From Multiplicimicrobium sp043718225 (GTDB lineage Bacteria; Omnitrophota; Omnitrophia; Omnitrophales; Aquincolibacteriaceae), in the NCBI GenBank assembly GCA_043718225.1, contig JAYSWD010000120.1, positions 1-40,145 of the forward strand: DNA of 40,145 nt, in the 5' to 3' direction. The translations under genes were made by a program, and so were the position numbers. Positions 1 through 8,938 of this stretch are shown here, in pieces. Under the pieces are notes generated by a model that had not been told where the DNA came from, searched no databases, and saw only the letters and a list, made by a program, of their open reading frames with translations. The stretch's first letter is position 1, and each line of letters starts with the position of its first letter.

Positions 1-439
1 TGCCATTATTTAAAACTTCTTTAAGCACCCCCAATACACCGGCTAAACCCTCTGGAAGTACAACAATGCCATTATGCCTTTGCTCCTGAAAATTTATTCT
101 ATTTTCATTTAATAAACGTATGCCTTTAAAGTAAAGCCCCGTGTTAATGTCAACACATAATCCCCACCATCCTTGAGGAAATTCTCGTGCTCGACCAAGA
201 ATGCACACTTTGAAAAACCCCACCGTTTCAATCACTCCAATTGGAATGCCGCCGGAGCTCTCGATAGCTTTGAATAGTATGGACCTTATGGAAAATTCAT
301 GCCGAGATTTGGTGATCACATCAAGATCGCTGCTACCAGTGCTCAATGGCAGTGTCGCATAATTACGCATCACAGCATATTCAACATCCACATTATTTAA
401 TGTATAAAAAAAAAGATTTAAAAAAAAAGATTCGCTCAT
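1..439 (-). CDS. Nucleotidyltransferase-like protein of glycan cluster (3' end outside window)
   Basis: The reading frame opens with ATG at 439 and stays open to the window edge (about 146 residues seen). The start overlaps the stop of the upstream ligase gene in an ATGA (436-439), so the two are probably translationally coupled. Near residues 24-42 it reads RNYATLPLSTGSSDLDVIT. This matches the start of the nucleotidyltransferase fold found in many polysaccharide clusters (a R-N-x-x-x-LP stretch followed by G-S-x-D-x-D), where such proteins often carry a kinase-like C-terminal part. That part would lie outside the window. No experimental role is known to me for this family, so the call is by fold motif and context only. 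Confidence 0.72.
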   Translation of the reverse strand, partial: MSESFFLNLFFYTLNNVDVEYAVMRNYATLPLSTGSSDLDVITKSRHEFSIRSILFKAIESSGGIPIGVIETVGFFKVCILGRAREFPQGWWGLCVDINTGLYFKGIRLLNENRINFQEQRHNGIVVLPEGLAGVLGVLKEVLNNG

Positions 440-1731
440 ATTTGTCTAAGTAGTGGCCTTGTCTTATTACGTGTAAGTATCGTGTGTGAATATATTCCAA
501 CTGCAAAAAAGAGCGGTAAAAAATAATTATGTGTCGCTATTGTTGTTCCAGTAAACATTCTGACAAATAGAATTACACCAATGCCAATTAACTCTGGTGC
601 AGCAGGATGTCTTACTTTTCTAATTCGAAAAAGATAATAAAGCATCGATAAAGCCGAAGCTGTCAAAGCTGCTACCCCCAAGATTCCGGATGATATTAAT
701 CCATCCATAAAATCTGAATGAAGTGTGGAAATTGACTGGTCTAGCTGCTCGCTTAAAATAGCACGACTCGCTGTCATATATCCAAGACCAAATAATTTTT
801 CAAATATCCCTGAACACAAATATGCATCAAAAACTATTTCCCACCAACCTGCTCGCCCCGAAAGCCCTTGGAGCTGCTCAATAGAAACCCCCCGAGTCAA
901 ATATAAATACATGGCATTAGAAAACAGCCCAAAAGCCACACCGCCCAAAATTATCGTAAAAAACTTAACCAGCTTGTTAAGACTCTTTGTTATAACAAGA
1001 ACCACAACTACCCCCATACCAAGTCCTAACCAGGCAGTTCTGCTCTGGGCAAGGACCATCACAATTAATGACAAAAAACACCAGAAAAAAACCTGTATCG
1101 TTCCTCTTTTATTCAAAATTCTAGATGCCGTGACAAATAAAATCACTGCCGCAATGCCACCAAGCGAGTTTGCATTCACTTGAAAAAGTGTACCACTGAG
1201 CTGATAGGGTAAAACTGGGATTCCAAATGCCGTCATAGTACTTGCACCAACCACTGGCCTAATAGCTTGAGCGGGATAAATCAAAATACCTAAAATTGCT
1301 GCGGCGATAATGAATTTAAAAAAATTAAGAAGTAATTCATAAAACTGCCTTGCAACAAAAGGATATTTAAGGACTTGTTGTTGAATATAAACCGATGTAA
1401 GAAAGACAGCGGATACTTCCATCACCTTCCAAATAGAGTACAACCGCCATTGTGAAAAAAGCAGTGAGGAAATAACCGCAACCAAAATATAAAAAAAATA
1501 TGCCGTTTGCATAAAAGGAGTGTTGCGTATTTTTCTCAAGGTCGGATGAGAAATAAGAAATAGATATGCCCCAATAAACCCAACAATCCTATTAACGCTT
1601 GCGATTGTTATGGGGTTAGCTTGGGCCGATTCATAATCTCTGGTAGCAAAAAGAAAGTGTGTCAACAAAATAAAATAGACTGGAGTAAAATACGAACGAA
1701 ACTTCATTTTATAGACGCCAGCAGCATCCAA
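436..1731 (-). CDS. O-antigen ligase / Wzy-type polymerase family membrane protein
   Basis: A 431-residue polytopic inner-membrane protein with roughly ten hydrophobic segments. The large periplasmic loop expected of the Wzy_C/WaaL fold runs from about residue 276 to 345. Visible family marks are AQSRTAWLG (228-236), SGRAGWWE (291-298) and LHSDFMDGLISSGILG (337-352), with a conserved Arg in the first two and His338 in the last. Such enzymes polymerise repeat units or ligate undecaprenyl-linked glycan to an acceptor, and sequence alone does not separate the two roles. An internal ATG at 1707 (residue 9) is an equally good start, as neither has a clear Shine-Dalgarno. It lies about 210 bases after the GT4 gene and overlaps the next gene by 4 bases. 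Confidence 0.85.
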   Translation of the reverse strand: MDAAGVYKMKFRSYFTPVYFILLTHFLFATRDYESAQANPITIASVNRIVGFIGAYLFLISHPTLRKIRNTPFMQTAYFFYILVAVISSLLFSQWRLYSIWKVMEVSAVFLTSVYIQQQVLKYPFVARQFYELLLNFFKFIIAAAILGILIYPAQAIRPVVGASTMTAFGIPVLPYQLSGTLFQVNANSLGGIAAVILFVTASRILNKRGTIQVFFWCFLSLIVMVLAQSRTAWLGLGMGVVVVLVITKSLNKLVKFFTIILGGVAFGLFSNAMYLYLTRGVSIEQLQGLSGRAGWWEIVFDAYLCSGIFEKLFGLGYMTASRAILSEQLDQSISTLHSDFMDGLISSGILGVAALTASALSMLYYLFRIRKVRHPAAPELIGIGVILFVRMFTGTTIATHNYFLPLFFAVGIYSHTILTRNKTRPLLRQI

Positions 1732-1945
1732 AAATCTGTGCCAATCATTGATGATTTTTCATTTTTTTAAGCAATATTAGAAATTTTTTAAATTTGAATA
1801 AATCGCGTCTCTTCACCACATAAAATAAAAGAGCTTTGCAAATTTAAAAAACGCATTCTTTGAAATGCGCACCGCTTCACACAAGTCTTTTAAAATTTAT
1901 CTCAAGAAGTGCGGACATGATTTCAACAATCTTATTGGATCTAAA

Positions 1946-3121
1946 TTAATTGCCCATTTTCTGCCCAGCGCTTACCACTGAGATAATTAGTTTAGCAAAT
2001 GCTTCTACACCATCCCGAAATGAAATCGACATCAATGAGGGACGAAGTTCCCGTATATTTCCAGATAAAACGGGCGAACATCTATTAAGCCAATACAATA
2101 AGGCTGATTGAAGAGCGCTGTTGTCTTCTGGGTCAACAACACTACCATTTTCGTTATCTTTGATAAGAATTTTTGCCCCAGCTTTGTTTGAACAAACCAC
2201 GGGGATTCCAGCGAGCAATGCTTCATTTACCACTGCACCAAATGGCTCTGACTCTGAAGTTAGGGCAAAAACTGTTCCGATCAAATACCAAGCTGCCAAT
2301 GAATCGCCCTCATGACGTCCAGCAAAAATGACCTGTTCAAAAATATTTAATTCTTTTGCTAATTGACTAAGCGCTGCTCTCTCTTTTCCATCTCCAACCA
2401 AGACAAGGACAACACTCTTAATTTGAGTCGCCAAATTAGCAAATGCTCCAATTAGGTGATCGATACGTTTTTCGCGGGACAGTCGACCAACAAATAATAA
2501 TACACGCTTACCGTCTAATCCAAATTGATTCTTAAAATCAATGGCAACATCATTTGCCCGAAAAAGTCCATTACGAAAACTTTCTTCACGCTGCAAAATT
2601 GGAACTATTGCAGATAGTTTACTCCATCCATATCTTATTCGGTAGTAGTCCTCACTCTCATTTGATAAAAAGACAATTCCATCTAGATGAGAAAGCAGAT
2701 ATCGCCGAGCAAGTCTACGAAAACAGTTGTCCAGACTAACGCGCTCCGGATTATCGTCCGTCCAAACAATGTGCTTGAATCCCCCTTTGAAAATCATTCT
2801 CCACACTGCAACAACTATTGTTGTTGGTGAAAACTCCATTGTTATAACAATATCAGGATTAAATTTACAAATTTCATTTTTTATTCCAAATCGAAAAATC
2901 CGTTTAGAAATTGTAAAACCTTTCGTCAAAAAAACATGCTCAGCATGCATTTTTTTGATCAAAGCAGCTTGATTAAATTTTTGACTAGCAAGATTTTCAC
3001 TACAGAGAACCAATCTTAAATGATGACGAACCGCTAATGCATTAAACAAATCAACTCTGTAAGGGGGCAAAGCAGGGTGGAAAATTAACACTTTATGACG
3101 ACAAGTCTCTGAAACGTTCAT
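1946..3121 (-). CDS. Glycosyltransferase family 4 (GT-B fold)
   Basis: A 391-residue retaining GT4-type transferase. The C-terminal Rossmann half is clear: VGRLSREKRI at 211-220 (nucleotide-sugar loop), LVGDGKER at 241-248, and the E-x7-E motif at Glu292-Glu300 within SESEPFGAVVNEAL. The N-terminal acceptor domain begins with KVLIFHPALPPYRVDLF. It is expected to add one sugar to the lipid-linked repeat unit on the cytoplasmic face. Donor and acceptor cannot be read from sequence. It starts about 30 bases after the ExoM-like GT2 gene and is followed by a roughly 210-base AT-rich spacer with no gene or terminator that I can see. Confidence 0.92.
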   Translation of the reverse strand: MNVSETCRHKVLIFHPALPPYRVDLFNALAVRHHLRLVLCSENLASQKFNQAALIKKMHAEHVFLTKGFTISKRIFRFGIKNEICKFNPDIVITMEFSPTTIVVAVWRMIFKGGFKHIVWTDDNPERVSLDNCFRRLARRYLLSHLDGIVFLSNESEDYYRIRYGWSKLSAIVPILQREESFRNGLFRANDVAIDFKNQFGLDGKRVLLFVGRLSREKRIDHLIGAFANLATQIKSVVLVLVGDGKERAALSQLAKELNIFEQVIFAGRHEGDSLAAWYLIGTVFALTSESEPFGAVVNEALLAGIPVVCSNKAGAKILIKDNENGSVVDPEDNSALQSALLYWLNRCSPVLSGNIRELRPSLMSISFRDGVEAFAKLIISVVSAGQKMGN

Positions 3122-3152
3122 CGCGCTCCTATGTTGATAAGAAATATTACCT

Positions 3153-4067
3153 TCATTTCTGCTCGTATTCTTTAAACTGAAGCGATTGGCCTAACAAGCC
3201 TGTTAATTGTCCAAAGGCAGCGCAAATACGACCGCACATTTGAACGTAGTAAGAAAATGAAAATAAGAAGACAATCGGCAGAATCACTATCACAATAATT
3301 AATTGCAAAATTTTATAACCAGCCCATAAAATCCTGCGAAATATTGACAACCTTGAAATGAATATTCGGCTGAAGCATTGCCCTCCTCGTAATGCGCGGC
3401 GATAAACCCATCGTGTTGTGAGTCGGTCTTCAGGAATGTGCTCCTGAACTAAAGCCTCATCGCACCATGCAAATTTTTTTCCAGTCAAACGCAATCTATA
3501 AAAAAAATCAATGTCTTCGCCGCCCGTTAGATTGTATTGTTCATCAAATTGATGAAAGGGGTCGCCCAGAGCCCGCGTTCGCATTAAGACATTATTCGTT
3601 GCCCCATAACTAAGCAACGTGCCAGTTTTTCTCGTGCTCCTTTTAAAACACGGCTGATTCTGCGCCCAAACGGGAGCATCAAAAGGCATTTTGCCCTCAA
3701 CTGGTCCAAAGACCGCATCAGCATCATATTTTAAAAGTGTGCCAAACATATCAATAAGCCAATTTGGCAAAACAACTTCATCGTCATCAAGAAATGCTAA
3801 AAACTCGCTACAAACATGGCTTAGCAGTTTATTTCGCACATTCGCTAAGCCCTTAATAGGTGCAATGTCGTATATTATTTTAAATAAACTGTTATCAAAA
3901 AGATCAACGACCCCTTGAGCACTTTGCTGAGGGTCATTGTCCACAATAATAAGCCGCACATCATACTCTTCTATTTTCCGCAGCCTGCACAAAGATTGAT
4001 AAAGGCTTAAAAGTAATTGCGATCGGCGGTAAGTGGCAATACAAATATCAATAGAAGGTTTAGGCAT
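3153..4067 (-). CDS. Glycosyltransferase family 2, ExoM-like, with C-terminal membrane helix
   Basis: A 304-residue inverting GT-A enzyme. IDICIATYRRSQLL (6-19) starts the fold, VDNDP (42-46) binds the nucleotide, and FLDDDE (92-97) holds the metal-binding DXD. The GGEDIDFFYRLR stretch supplies the catalytic ED pair. The later EHIPEDRLTTRWVYRRALRGG is the pattern of the succinoglycan ExoM branch of GT2. A long hydrophobic segment near residues 245-275 should anchor or associate it with the inner membrane. Gene order suggests it works on the same lipid-linked glycan as the flanking transferases. Acceptor and linkage are unknown. Confidence 0.9.
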   Translation of the reverse strand: MPKPSIDICIATYRRSQLLLSLYQSLCRLRKIEEYDVRLIIVDNDPQQSAQGVVDLFDNSLFKIIYDIAPIKGLANVRNKLLSHVCSEFLAFLDDDEVVLPNWLIDMFGTLLKYDADAVFGPVEGKMPFDAPVWAQNQPCFKRSTRKTGTLLSYGATNNVLMRTRALGDPFHQFDEQYNLTGGEDIDFFYRLRLTGKKFAWCDEALVQEHIPEDRLTTRWVYRRALRGGQCFSRIFISRLSIFRRILWAGYKILQLIIVIVILPIVFLFSFSYYVQMCGRICAAFGQLTGLLGQSLQFKEYEQK

Positions 4068-4085
4068 TTTTTTCTTTTTATTCCA

Positions 4086-4874
4086 TTAACATGTCGGCCA
4101 TTTTCCTTTTGATATTAAAGAAAATACCCTACGAAAAAGATAAGGAAGCTTAAAATAAAATCTTAGAATTTGAGCTCTTTTAAACCAACTTCTTATTTGG
4201 TTTGCGGACAAATTTGTTACATACCAGGGTGCAGATCTAGAATTTTTCCAATCAAAAATTATTGGCTTAAAATCACTAATATTTTCTATAGCCTTGCCAA
4301 GCATTATGTCTTCTAGCCCAAATTCAAGCGAACAATCTTCATATTGATCAAATTCTTTGATTAAGAAACACTGAACGGCACGTCGGCTCAAAACATATAA
4401 AGGACCCAAGGCAAACATTTTTGGAAACTTTCCTTTGTACGGAGCAAGGTCGGGAAATCTCTTTTGATGTATGGTTCTGCGTTGATGTCTTTCTGCTTGG
4501 CTGTCAAATATGGTTTTATACATTTTTCCTGCATAATCAATTTTATGTTTAAGGCTCGCAATCAGCGCACCTAAATCCACCAAATTATCATCGTCACATT
4601 TAATTAAATAATCAAAGTGATAATTTGTATAAAAGAATTTTAGCGTGTGATAAATTTTCTTTGGCAGGTTCCCCCACGAATCTCGAACATCCAAGAACAC
4701 TTGTCCTCCTTCCATTCTAGGAACATTTGCTCCGTCACACCCGTAAACAAAGGCAATTAAAACCGATTCGGAATTAAAAGATTTCAACCAAGTCTGTTTA
4801 ATTGCTTCTACACGATCAAGATTACCTTTATGAGAAATTATTGCTAATATAATTCTATATTTGCTATCCTTCAT
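4086..4874 (-). CDS. GT31-like (beta-1,3-galactosyltransferase family) glycosyltransferase
   Basis: A 262-residue protein with, in order, the landmarks of the Galactosyl_T/GT31 family. These are RVEAIKQTW at 21-29 (family R-x-x-A-I-R-x-T-W), DVRDSWGNLPKK at 62-73 (family D-x-Y-x-N-L-T-x-K), KCDDDN at 92-97 (the DXD metal site in a K-x-DDD setting), GPLYVLS at 157-163 and LEDIMLG at 187-193 (family E-D-V-x-V-G). GT31 is best known from animals and plants, so a soluble version without the usual Golgi anchor in a bacterial glycan cluster is unusual. The expected reaction is beta-1,3 transfer of a hexose or N-acetylhexosamine. The exact sugar cannot be inferred. Confidence 0.75.
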   Translation of the reverse strand: MKDSKYRIILAIISHKGNLDRVEAIKQTWLKSFNSESVLIAFVYGCDGANVPRMEGGQVFLDVRDSWGNLPKKIYHTLKFFYTNYHFDYLIKCDDDNLVDLGALIASLKHKIDYAGKMYKTIFDSQAERHQRRTIHQKRFPDLAPYKGKFPKMFALGPLYVLSRRAVQCFLIKEFDQYEDCSLEFGLEDIMLGKAIENISDFKPIIFDWKNSRSAPWYVTNLSANQIRSWFKRAQILRFYFKLPYLFRRVFSLISKGKWPTC

Positions 4875-4901
4875 TTTTAAAAATCCTACCTTTAATTAAT
4901 A

Positions 4902-5843
4902 TCAATTTTTGAGTATTGATTTTTCATAGACAGCCGTCTCTGGAAACCAGAGACATTGAGCTTTTAGGGAATTCAAAAATACGACCGGTAAATTTGGGTT
5001 AAAGATACAGGACCATGCGGAAAGATATGACGCCGTCTTTACAAGAATCGAACATTTTGACAGGATTAATGAATTTGCCAAAGCTTCAAATCCCAGTTGC
5101 TTAGGACTGGCTAAAGATTTTAAATGCACTGGCCCAGAGCCAGAACTACGAAACGAGTCAGGATGAAAGATTATTCTATGGTTCGGAAAGTGCTTTCTTA
5201 TTTTTTCAAATATACCTTTTTCATCACTTGATACAAATATCGCTCTAATATTGGGATTACGCTCGAGACATCCTTTGATCGACGAAGCAAACTCATCAAA
5301 AGAAATTCTACCCGCCTCTAAAATTTTATCCGTACCACGAAAGTGAGCGCCTAAGACCACCTCACCTTTGAATTCTCGAGCAACGAATTTTTCTACATAC
5401 AACTGCATCTCGGGGCGCAGTCTGATAAAACGAAAAAAAATATCGTGAGCCGAATTAACTGTTTTCAAGCTATTTTTTATACCAAGCTGTTCAATTCTTT
5501 TAATTGCACTGCATTTTATTTTTTTTGAGCGTTGCTTGCCTTGAACTGCAGAATTAGCTTGCTTGAATTCAAAAAAATACTCTAGCCAATTGTCCTCCGG
5601 ACAATCAGAATAATTACTACTAACAAATTCAAGGTGCGGTTTTTTGTTGATACGCACACAGAAATCCAATATAAACAAACACCAATTCATTTGCGCAAAA
5701 AAGCCAAGTGCGTCATTTTTTAATCGGATTGCAAAAAACTCTGGGTTTCTTTGCTGTTCGAACATGATGAATTTATGGGTCAAATAATCGTGCGTTGAGC
5801 GAGTAAAAGCAAGCCTGTTTTTTATATAGGAAATTATTTTCAT
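4902..5843 (-). CDS. NodZ/FUT8-superfamily fucosyltransferase-like protein
   Basis: A 313-residue protein resembling the NodZ / FUT8 / protein O-fucosyltransferase GT-B superfamily. The key signature is GAHFRGTDK at 165-173, equivalent to the H-x-R-R-x-D-K donor-binding motif I. It is followed by IFVSSDEKG at 202-210 (motif II, where others have L/V-A-T/S-D-D) and KTASYLSAWSCIF at 269-281 (motif III region). The family uses GDP-fucose. The exact sugar here is inferred from the family. The N-terminal ~140 residues are divergent and show no known domain to me. Its ATG sits in an ATGA overlap with the upstream GT2 gene (5840-5843). Confidence 0.68.
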   Translation of the reverse strand: MKIISYIKNRLAFTRSTHDYLTHKFIMFEQQRNPEFFAIRLKNDALGFFAQMNWCLFILDFCVRINKKPHLEFVSSNYSDCPEDNWLEYFFEFKQANSAVQGKQRSKKIKCSAIKRIEQLGIKNSLKTVNSAHDIFFRFIRLRPEMQLYVEKFVAREFKGEVVLGAHFRGTDKILEAGRISFDEFASSIKGCLERNPNIRAIFVSSDEKGIFEKIRKHFPNHRIIFHPDSFRSSGSGPVHLKSLASPKQLGFEALANSLILSKCSILVKTASYLSAWSCIFNPNLPVVFLNSLKAQCLWFPETAVYEKSILKN

Positions 5844-6817
5844 TTTGACAATTTTATTTTCTGTTTTGAACTTATGATCAGCCTGGTCATTTTGTATCCG
5901 AATATTTTTTGAAATAATTGGACATGCTTTTTTCTACTTAATGTAGGATTAAAATTAAACTCTCCTAGAATTTCGATCTTTTTTTTACATTTGTAAGCTA
6001 TTTCAACACAATCACCACTCATTGCCATGAGTTTCAACTCGTAATAATCGTGCGCTAAAATTCTTTTGCAATATTCCGGATAACTTTCTATTTCTTGATT
6101 TAAAGCATCAAGACAGTAAAGATACTCGGTATACTTTTTTTCATTTTTAAAACTCCAAATATTTTTTCCATTTGCATGAACCCTGTAAAAAACTGCCGGG
6201 CCATCAATGCATATCAACTGGCCCCCGCTATTTAACACGCGCCATATATACTCATAATCTGTTCCCATCTTAATATCTTCTCGCCACTTGCCCGCGTCAT
6301 TTACAACTTTTCGTGGAATCAACCAGCTGGCCGTCTGAAGCATTTGTCTTGTCTTGATTCGCATATCAATTAGCACTTCCATGGCCGAAAAATACTTGTC
6401 GTACAACATCCAATTCATAGGAGTTTTTGCAGCATCGGGCTTCTCGCCGTCCCGAAACGATATCGCATAACCCGCTGCTATTGCTCGATTTTTGTGTCGT
6501 ATCGCTTTGAGATGACTTTCGACTTTATTGTGGATAATTAAATCATCAGCGTCTAAATAATTAATATATTCACCTTTTGCTTCACTTAGCCCTCGGTTGC
6601 GCGCCGCGCAGACCCCTCGGTTTTCTTGCTGAATAATTTTAAGGCGTGGATCTTTAAACATTTGTACCGCTTCTACACTTTGATCCGTCGAACCATCATC
6701 AACTACAATAATTTCTATGTTGGAATAAGTTTGATCAAGACAACTCTGAATTGCATCACTTACCCACTTCTCAGAGTTGTAGCAGGGAATGATGATGGAT
6801 ACGAGAGGAGCACTCAT
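5840..6817 (-). CDS. Glycosyltransferase family 2 (GT-A)
   Basis: I place the start at the ATG at 6817, because it forms an ATGA overlap with the ABC exporter stop, the same junction type used elsewhere in this cluster. An in-frame start at 6847 would add ten residues but overlap the exporter by 34 bases. The 325-residue product opens with VSIIIPCYNSEKWVSDAIQS (6-25), then VVDDGSTD (38-45) and YLDADD (87-92), the standard GT2 nucleotide and DXD motifs. A later EDIKMGTDYEYIWRVL stretch supplies the acidic catalytic base region. The C-terminal ~90 residues are lysine-rich and variable. It probably adds a sugar to a lipid-linked intermediate in the cytoplasm. Confidence 0.92.
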   Translation of the reverse strand: MSAPLVSIIIPCYNSEKWVSDAIQSCLDQTYSNIEIIVVDDGSTDQSVEAVQMFKDPRLKIIQQENRGVCAARNRGLSEAKGEYINYLDADDLIIHNKVESHLKAIRHKNRAIAAGYAISFRDGEKPDAAKTPMNWMLYDKYFSAMEVLIDMRIKTRQMLQTASWLIPRKVVNDAGKWREDIKMGTDYEYIWRVLNSGGQLICIDGPAVFYRVHANGKNIWSFKNEKKYTEYLYCLDALNQEIESYPEYCKRILAHDYYELKLMAMSGDCVEIAYKCKKKIEILGEFNFNPTLSRKKHVQLFQKIFGYKMTRLIISSKQKIKLSK

Positions 6818-8649
6818 GGATTGGTTCCCATTTTTTGAGAATCCCAAAATGTCTTAAAACGACTGTCGCTCAAATTCATTAATTTGGAAAAAGAACCTCT
6901 CTCAACAAGCCGTCCATGCTCCAAAACTAAAATCAAATCCGCTTTTTGAATGGTGGTAAGTCGATGAGCAATGACAATCAAAGTGCGCCCCTTTGCGGCT
7001 TCGACTATGGCGCCTTGAACCAGTTTCTCTGTTTGAGAATCCATCGCGCTTGTGGCTTCATCTAGAATTAATATTTCGGGGTTACGCAAAATTGCACGTG
7101 CCAAAGAAAGCCTCTGTTTTTCACCGCCTGAAAGCTGGATGCCTCGCTCACCGATTTCTGTGGCAATGCCATCAGGCAATTTTTGAATTAAGTCTTTTAA
7201 CTGAGCTCGTTCAATCGCAGATTGAACTTCTTCCGCGGAAGGATCACTCACACACCCGTATTTCAAATTAATCTCAATGCTCGCGTCAAAAAAATAATTT
7301 TCCTGCGAAATATAAGTGATTTTTCTGCGTAAAGCTGATATCTGATAATGAAGAATATCCTGGCTATCAACAAACACCATTCCCGGCGAGGCGTTGTAAA
7401 AACGCATTAATATCTGGGCAATGGTTGATTTGCCTGATCCGGTTGATCCCACAATTGCAACCATTTGCCCTCTTTTAATTTCAAAATGAAGGTTCGCTAA
7501 AACATCCCGGTCATGATACCGAAATGTCAGATTGCGAAATTCAATTTTGTCTTGGAATTTTAAAAAAGGCAAAATGCCCGGTTTCTCTGCCTGCTCATCC
7601 TTCCTCTCAAAAACACTCATTACTTGGCGCATTGGCCCCATAACTGACGCTACCGAACCACGCAAATTTGTAAACGCACCGATGCTTGCCATAGCGCGCC
7701 GAATGAGAATAAAAAAAACTAAATAGGACGACAGGTTGCCTTCTTTTTGGCGCACAATCAAATACGCGATAAATCCCATCAAAATTAAAATCATGACAAG
7801 AAAAAAAATTTCTTGAACGGGCGCGATAAGCAGGAGGCGTTTATCCATACTAATCTGAGAATCACGAACCTGCTCGCTGGTATGTGAGAACCAACGCTTT
7901 TCGCGGCCTTCGGAACAGGAAGCTTTTACAAGCGGAATACATGAAAGCGCGTTTGATATCTTTTTTCCCAATAAAGAAAAGGCCGTGGAATAGCGTTTTG
8001 AGCCCTCCCTGATTTGCCCCACAAGTTTCTGAAAAATCACAATTAAGAACGGGAAAGCCAGCAAGGTAAATAGTGTGGCTTTCCATGAAATCATAAACAT
8101 AACTATGAAATAAACCAAAAATGAAAAAAGACCGTAAAGAGCCGTTTGAAGCCCTTTAAATTGTTCCGCGATTTGCTGAGTATATCCGGTTAAAACATTC
8201 TGCAAATGGCCCGCGCTATTTTTATCAAAAAATGATTTTTGAAAACCGATATAGGAGTTAAAAATTAAACATCGCAGCTCATGGCTAAACCTTCGAACCT
8301 GTATCGAGGTTAACATTGCTGAAAAGTAAGCAAACGTATTTTTTAAAATTGAAAAACTTAGTATCAAAACTACCAAGAAAATAAAAATAGCTGAACTTCG
8401 ATCTAAAAAAACGCCAGGGAAAGCAGACAGAATAGGACCCACTACTTTGATGGAATAAGCAAATTGAAAATTAGCCTCCATCAAGCCACGTATGGCGGGT
8501 GCCAAAAGAACAAATGAGAGACCTTCAAAAAGCGCCGCGGCAAATGCAAGCACTGAGGGGACAAAAAGATGAACCGGCTCTAATTTCAATTCTTTTAGAA
8601 ACGTTTTGAGCCGTCTTATATTTTCAATTGTACGAAAATGGAATTTCAT
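6814..8649 (-). CDS. ABC exporter, MsbA-like (fused permease and ATPase)
   Basis: A 611-residue half-transporter with about six membrane segments in residues 28-335 and a nucleotide-binding domain from about 365. Visible are Walker A GSTGSGKST (401-409), Q-loop near ISQENYFF (447-454), signature LSGGEKQR (506-513), Walker B ILILDEA (526-532) and the switch histidine in IAHRL (560-564). It should dimerise and flip a lipid-linked glycan or lipid across the inner membrane. As the first gene of the minus-strand glycan cluster it is the obvious flippase/exporter for the product of the downstream transferases, in place of a Wzx protein. The upstream 335-base spacer must hold the cluster promoter, which I could not pinpoint. 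Confidence 0.92.
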   Translation of the reverse strand: MKFHFRTIENIRRLKTFLKELKLEPVHLFVPSVLAFAAALFEGLSFVLLAPAIRGLMEANFQFAYSIKVVGPILSAFPGVFLDRSSAIFIFLVVLILSFSILKNTFAYFSAMLTSIQVRRFSHELRCLIFNSYIGFQKSFFDKNSAGHLQNVLTGYTQQIAEQFKGLQTALYGLFSFLVYFIVMFMISWKATLFTLLAFPFLIVIFQKLVGQIREGSKRYSTAFSLLGKKISNALSCIPLVKASCSEGREKRWFSHTSEQVRDSQISMDKRLLLIAPVQEIFFLVMILILMGFIAYLIVRQKEGNLSSYLVFFILIRRAMASIGAFTNLRGSVASVMGPMRQVMSVFERKDEQAEKPGILPFLKFQDKIEFRNLTFRYHDRDVLANLHFEIKRGQMVAIVGSTGSGKSTIAQILMRFYNASPGMVFVDSQDILHYQISALRRKITYISQENYFFDASIEINLKYGCVSDPSAEEVQSAIERAQLKDLIQKLPDGIATEIGERGIQLSGGEKQRLSLARAILRNPEILILDEATSAMDSQTEKLVQGAIVEAAKGRTLIVIAHRLTTIQKADLILVLEHGRLVERGSFSKLMNLSDSRFKTFWDSQKMGTNP

Positions 8650-8837
8650 AAATTATCGAATGCTAATGCTATATAATGATACACAATACACTTTAAATCA
8701 ATATAATTTTATTTACAGAATCTTAAAGGTCTTTCTTTATAGACAGATTACCACCTACCATTTTCGGCATTTTAAGGGGATAGATTGACTGAAATAATCC
8801 TAATTAAACCTAAAAACAGTTCTTTAAACCATCCCCC

Positions 8838-8874
8838 AACCCCCGGGGTTAGGAAATTCCTAACCCCGGGGGTT
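8838..8874. repeat. 37-bp GC-rich palindrome
   Basis: Two 18-base arms (8838-8855 and 8857-8874) are exact reverse complements around a single central A. The outer part of each arm is a CCCC/GGGG block flanked by AA/TT, itself nearly palindromic. It lies between two divergent genes with no T-run after it, so it is not a terminator for either. It could be a REP-like dispersed repeat, a cruciform or an operator. I favour a dispersed repeat because of its perfection and odd base composition against the AT-rich surroundings. Confidence 0.8.
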
Positions 8875-8932
8875 CTCCTCGGTAAATCGATCGGTGCGCC
8901 AAAAAAATCTATGTCTCTCTTAAAAGCATCGC

Positions 8933-8938
8933 TATAAT
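8933..8938 (+). promoter_or_regulatory. Candidate -10 box of dapL
   Basis: A perfect TATAAT lies 46 bases before the dapL ATG, giving a leader of about 40 nucleotides. The -35 position, 17 bases upstream, does not resemble TTGACA, so support is moderate. It lies downstream of the palindrome at 8838-8874. Confidence 0.4.

Noticed and set aside
725..1183. 152-residue plus-strand open frame
   Set aside because: It lies wholly opposite the O-antigen ligase gene, has no signal or motif, and is best explained as a shadow of that gene.
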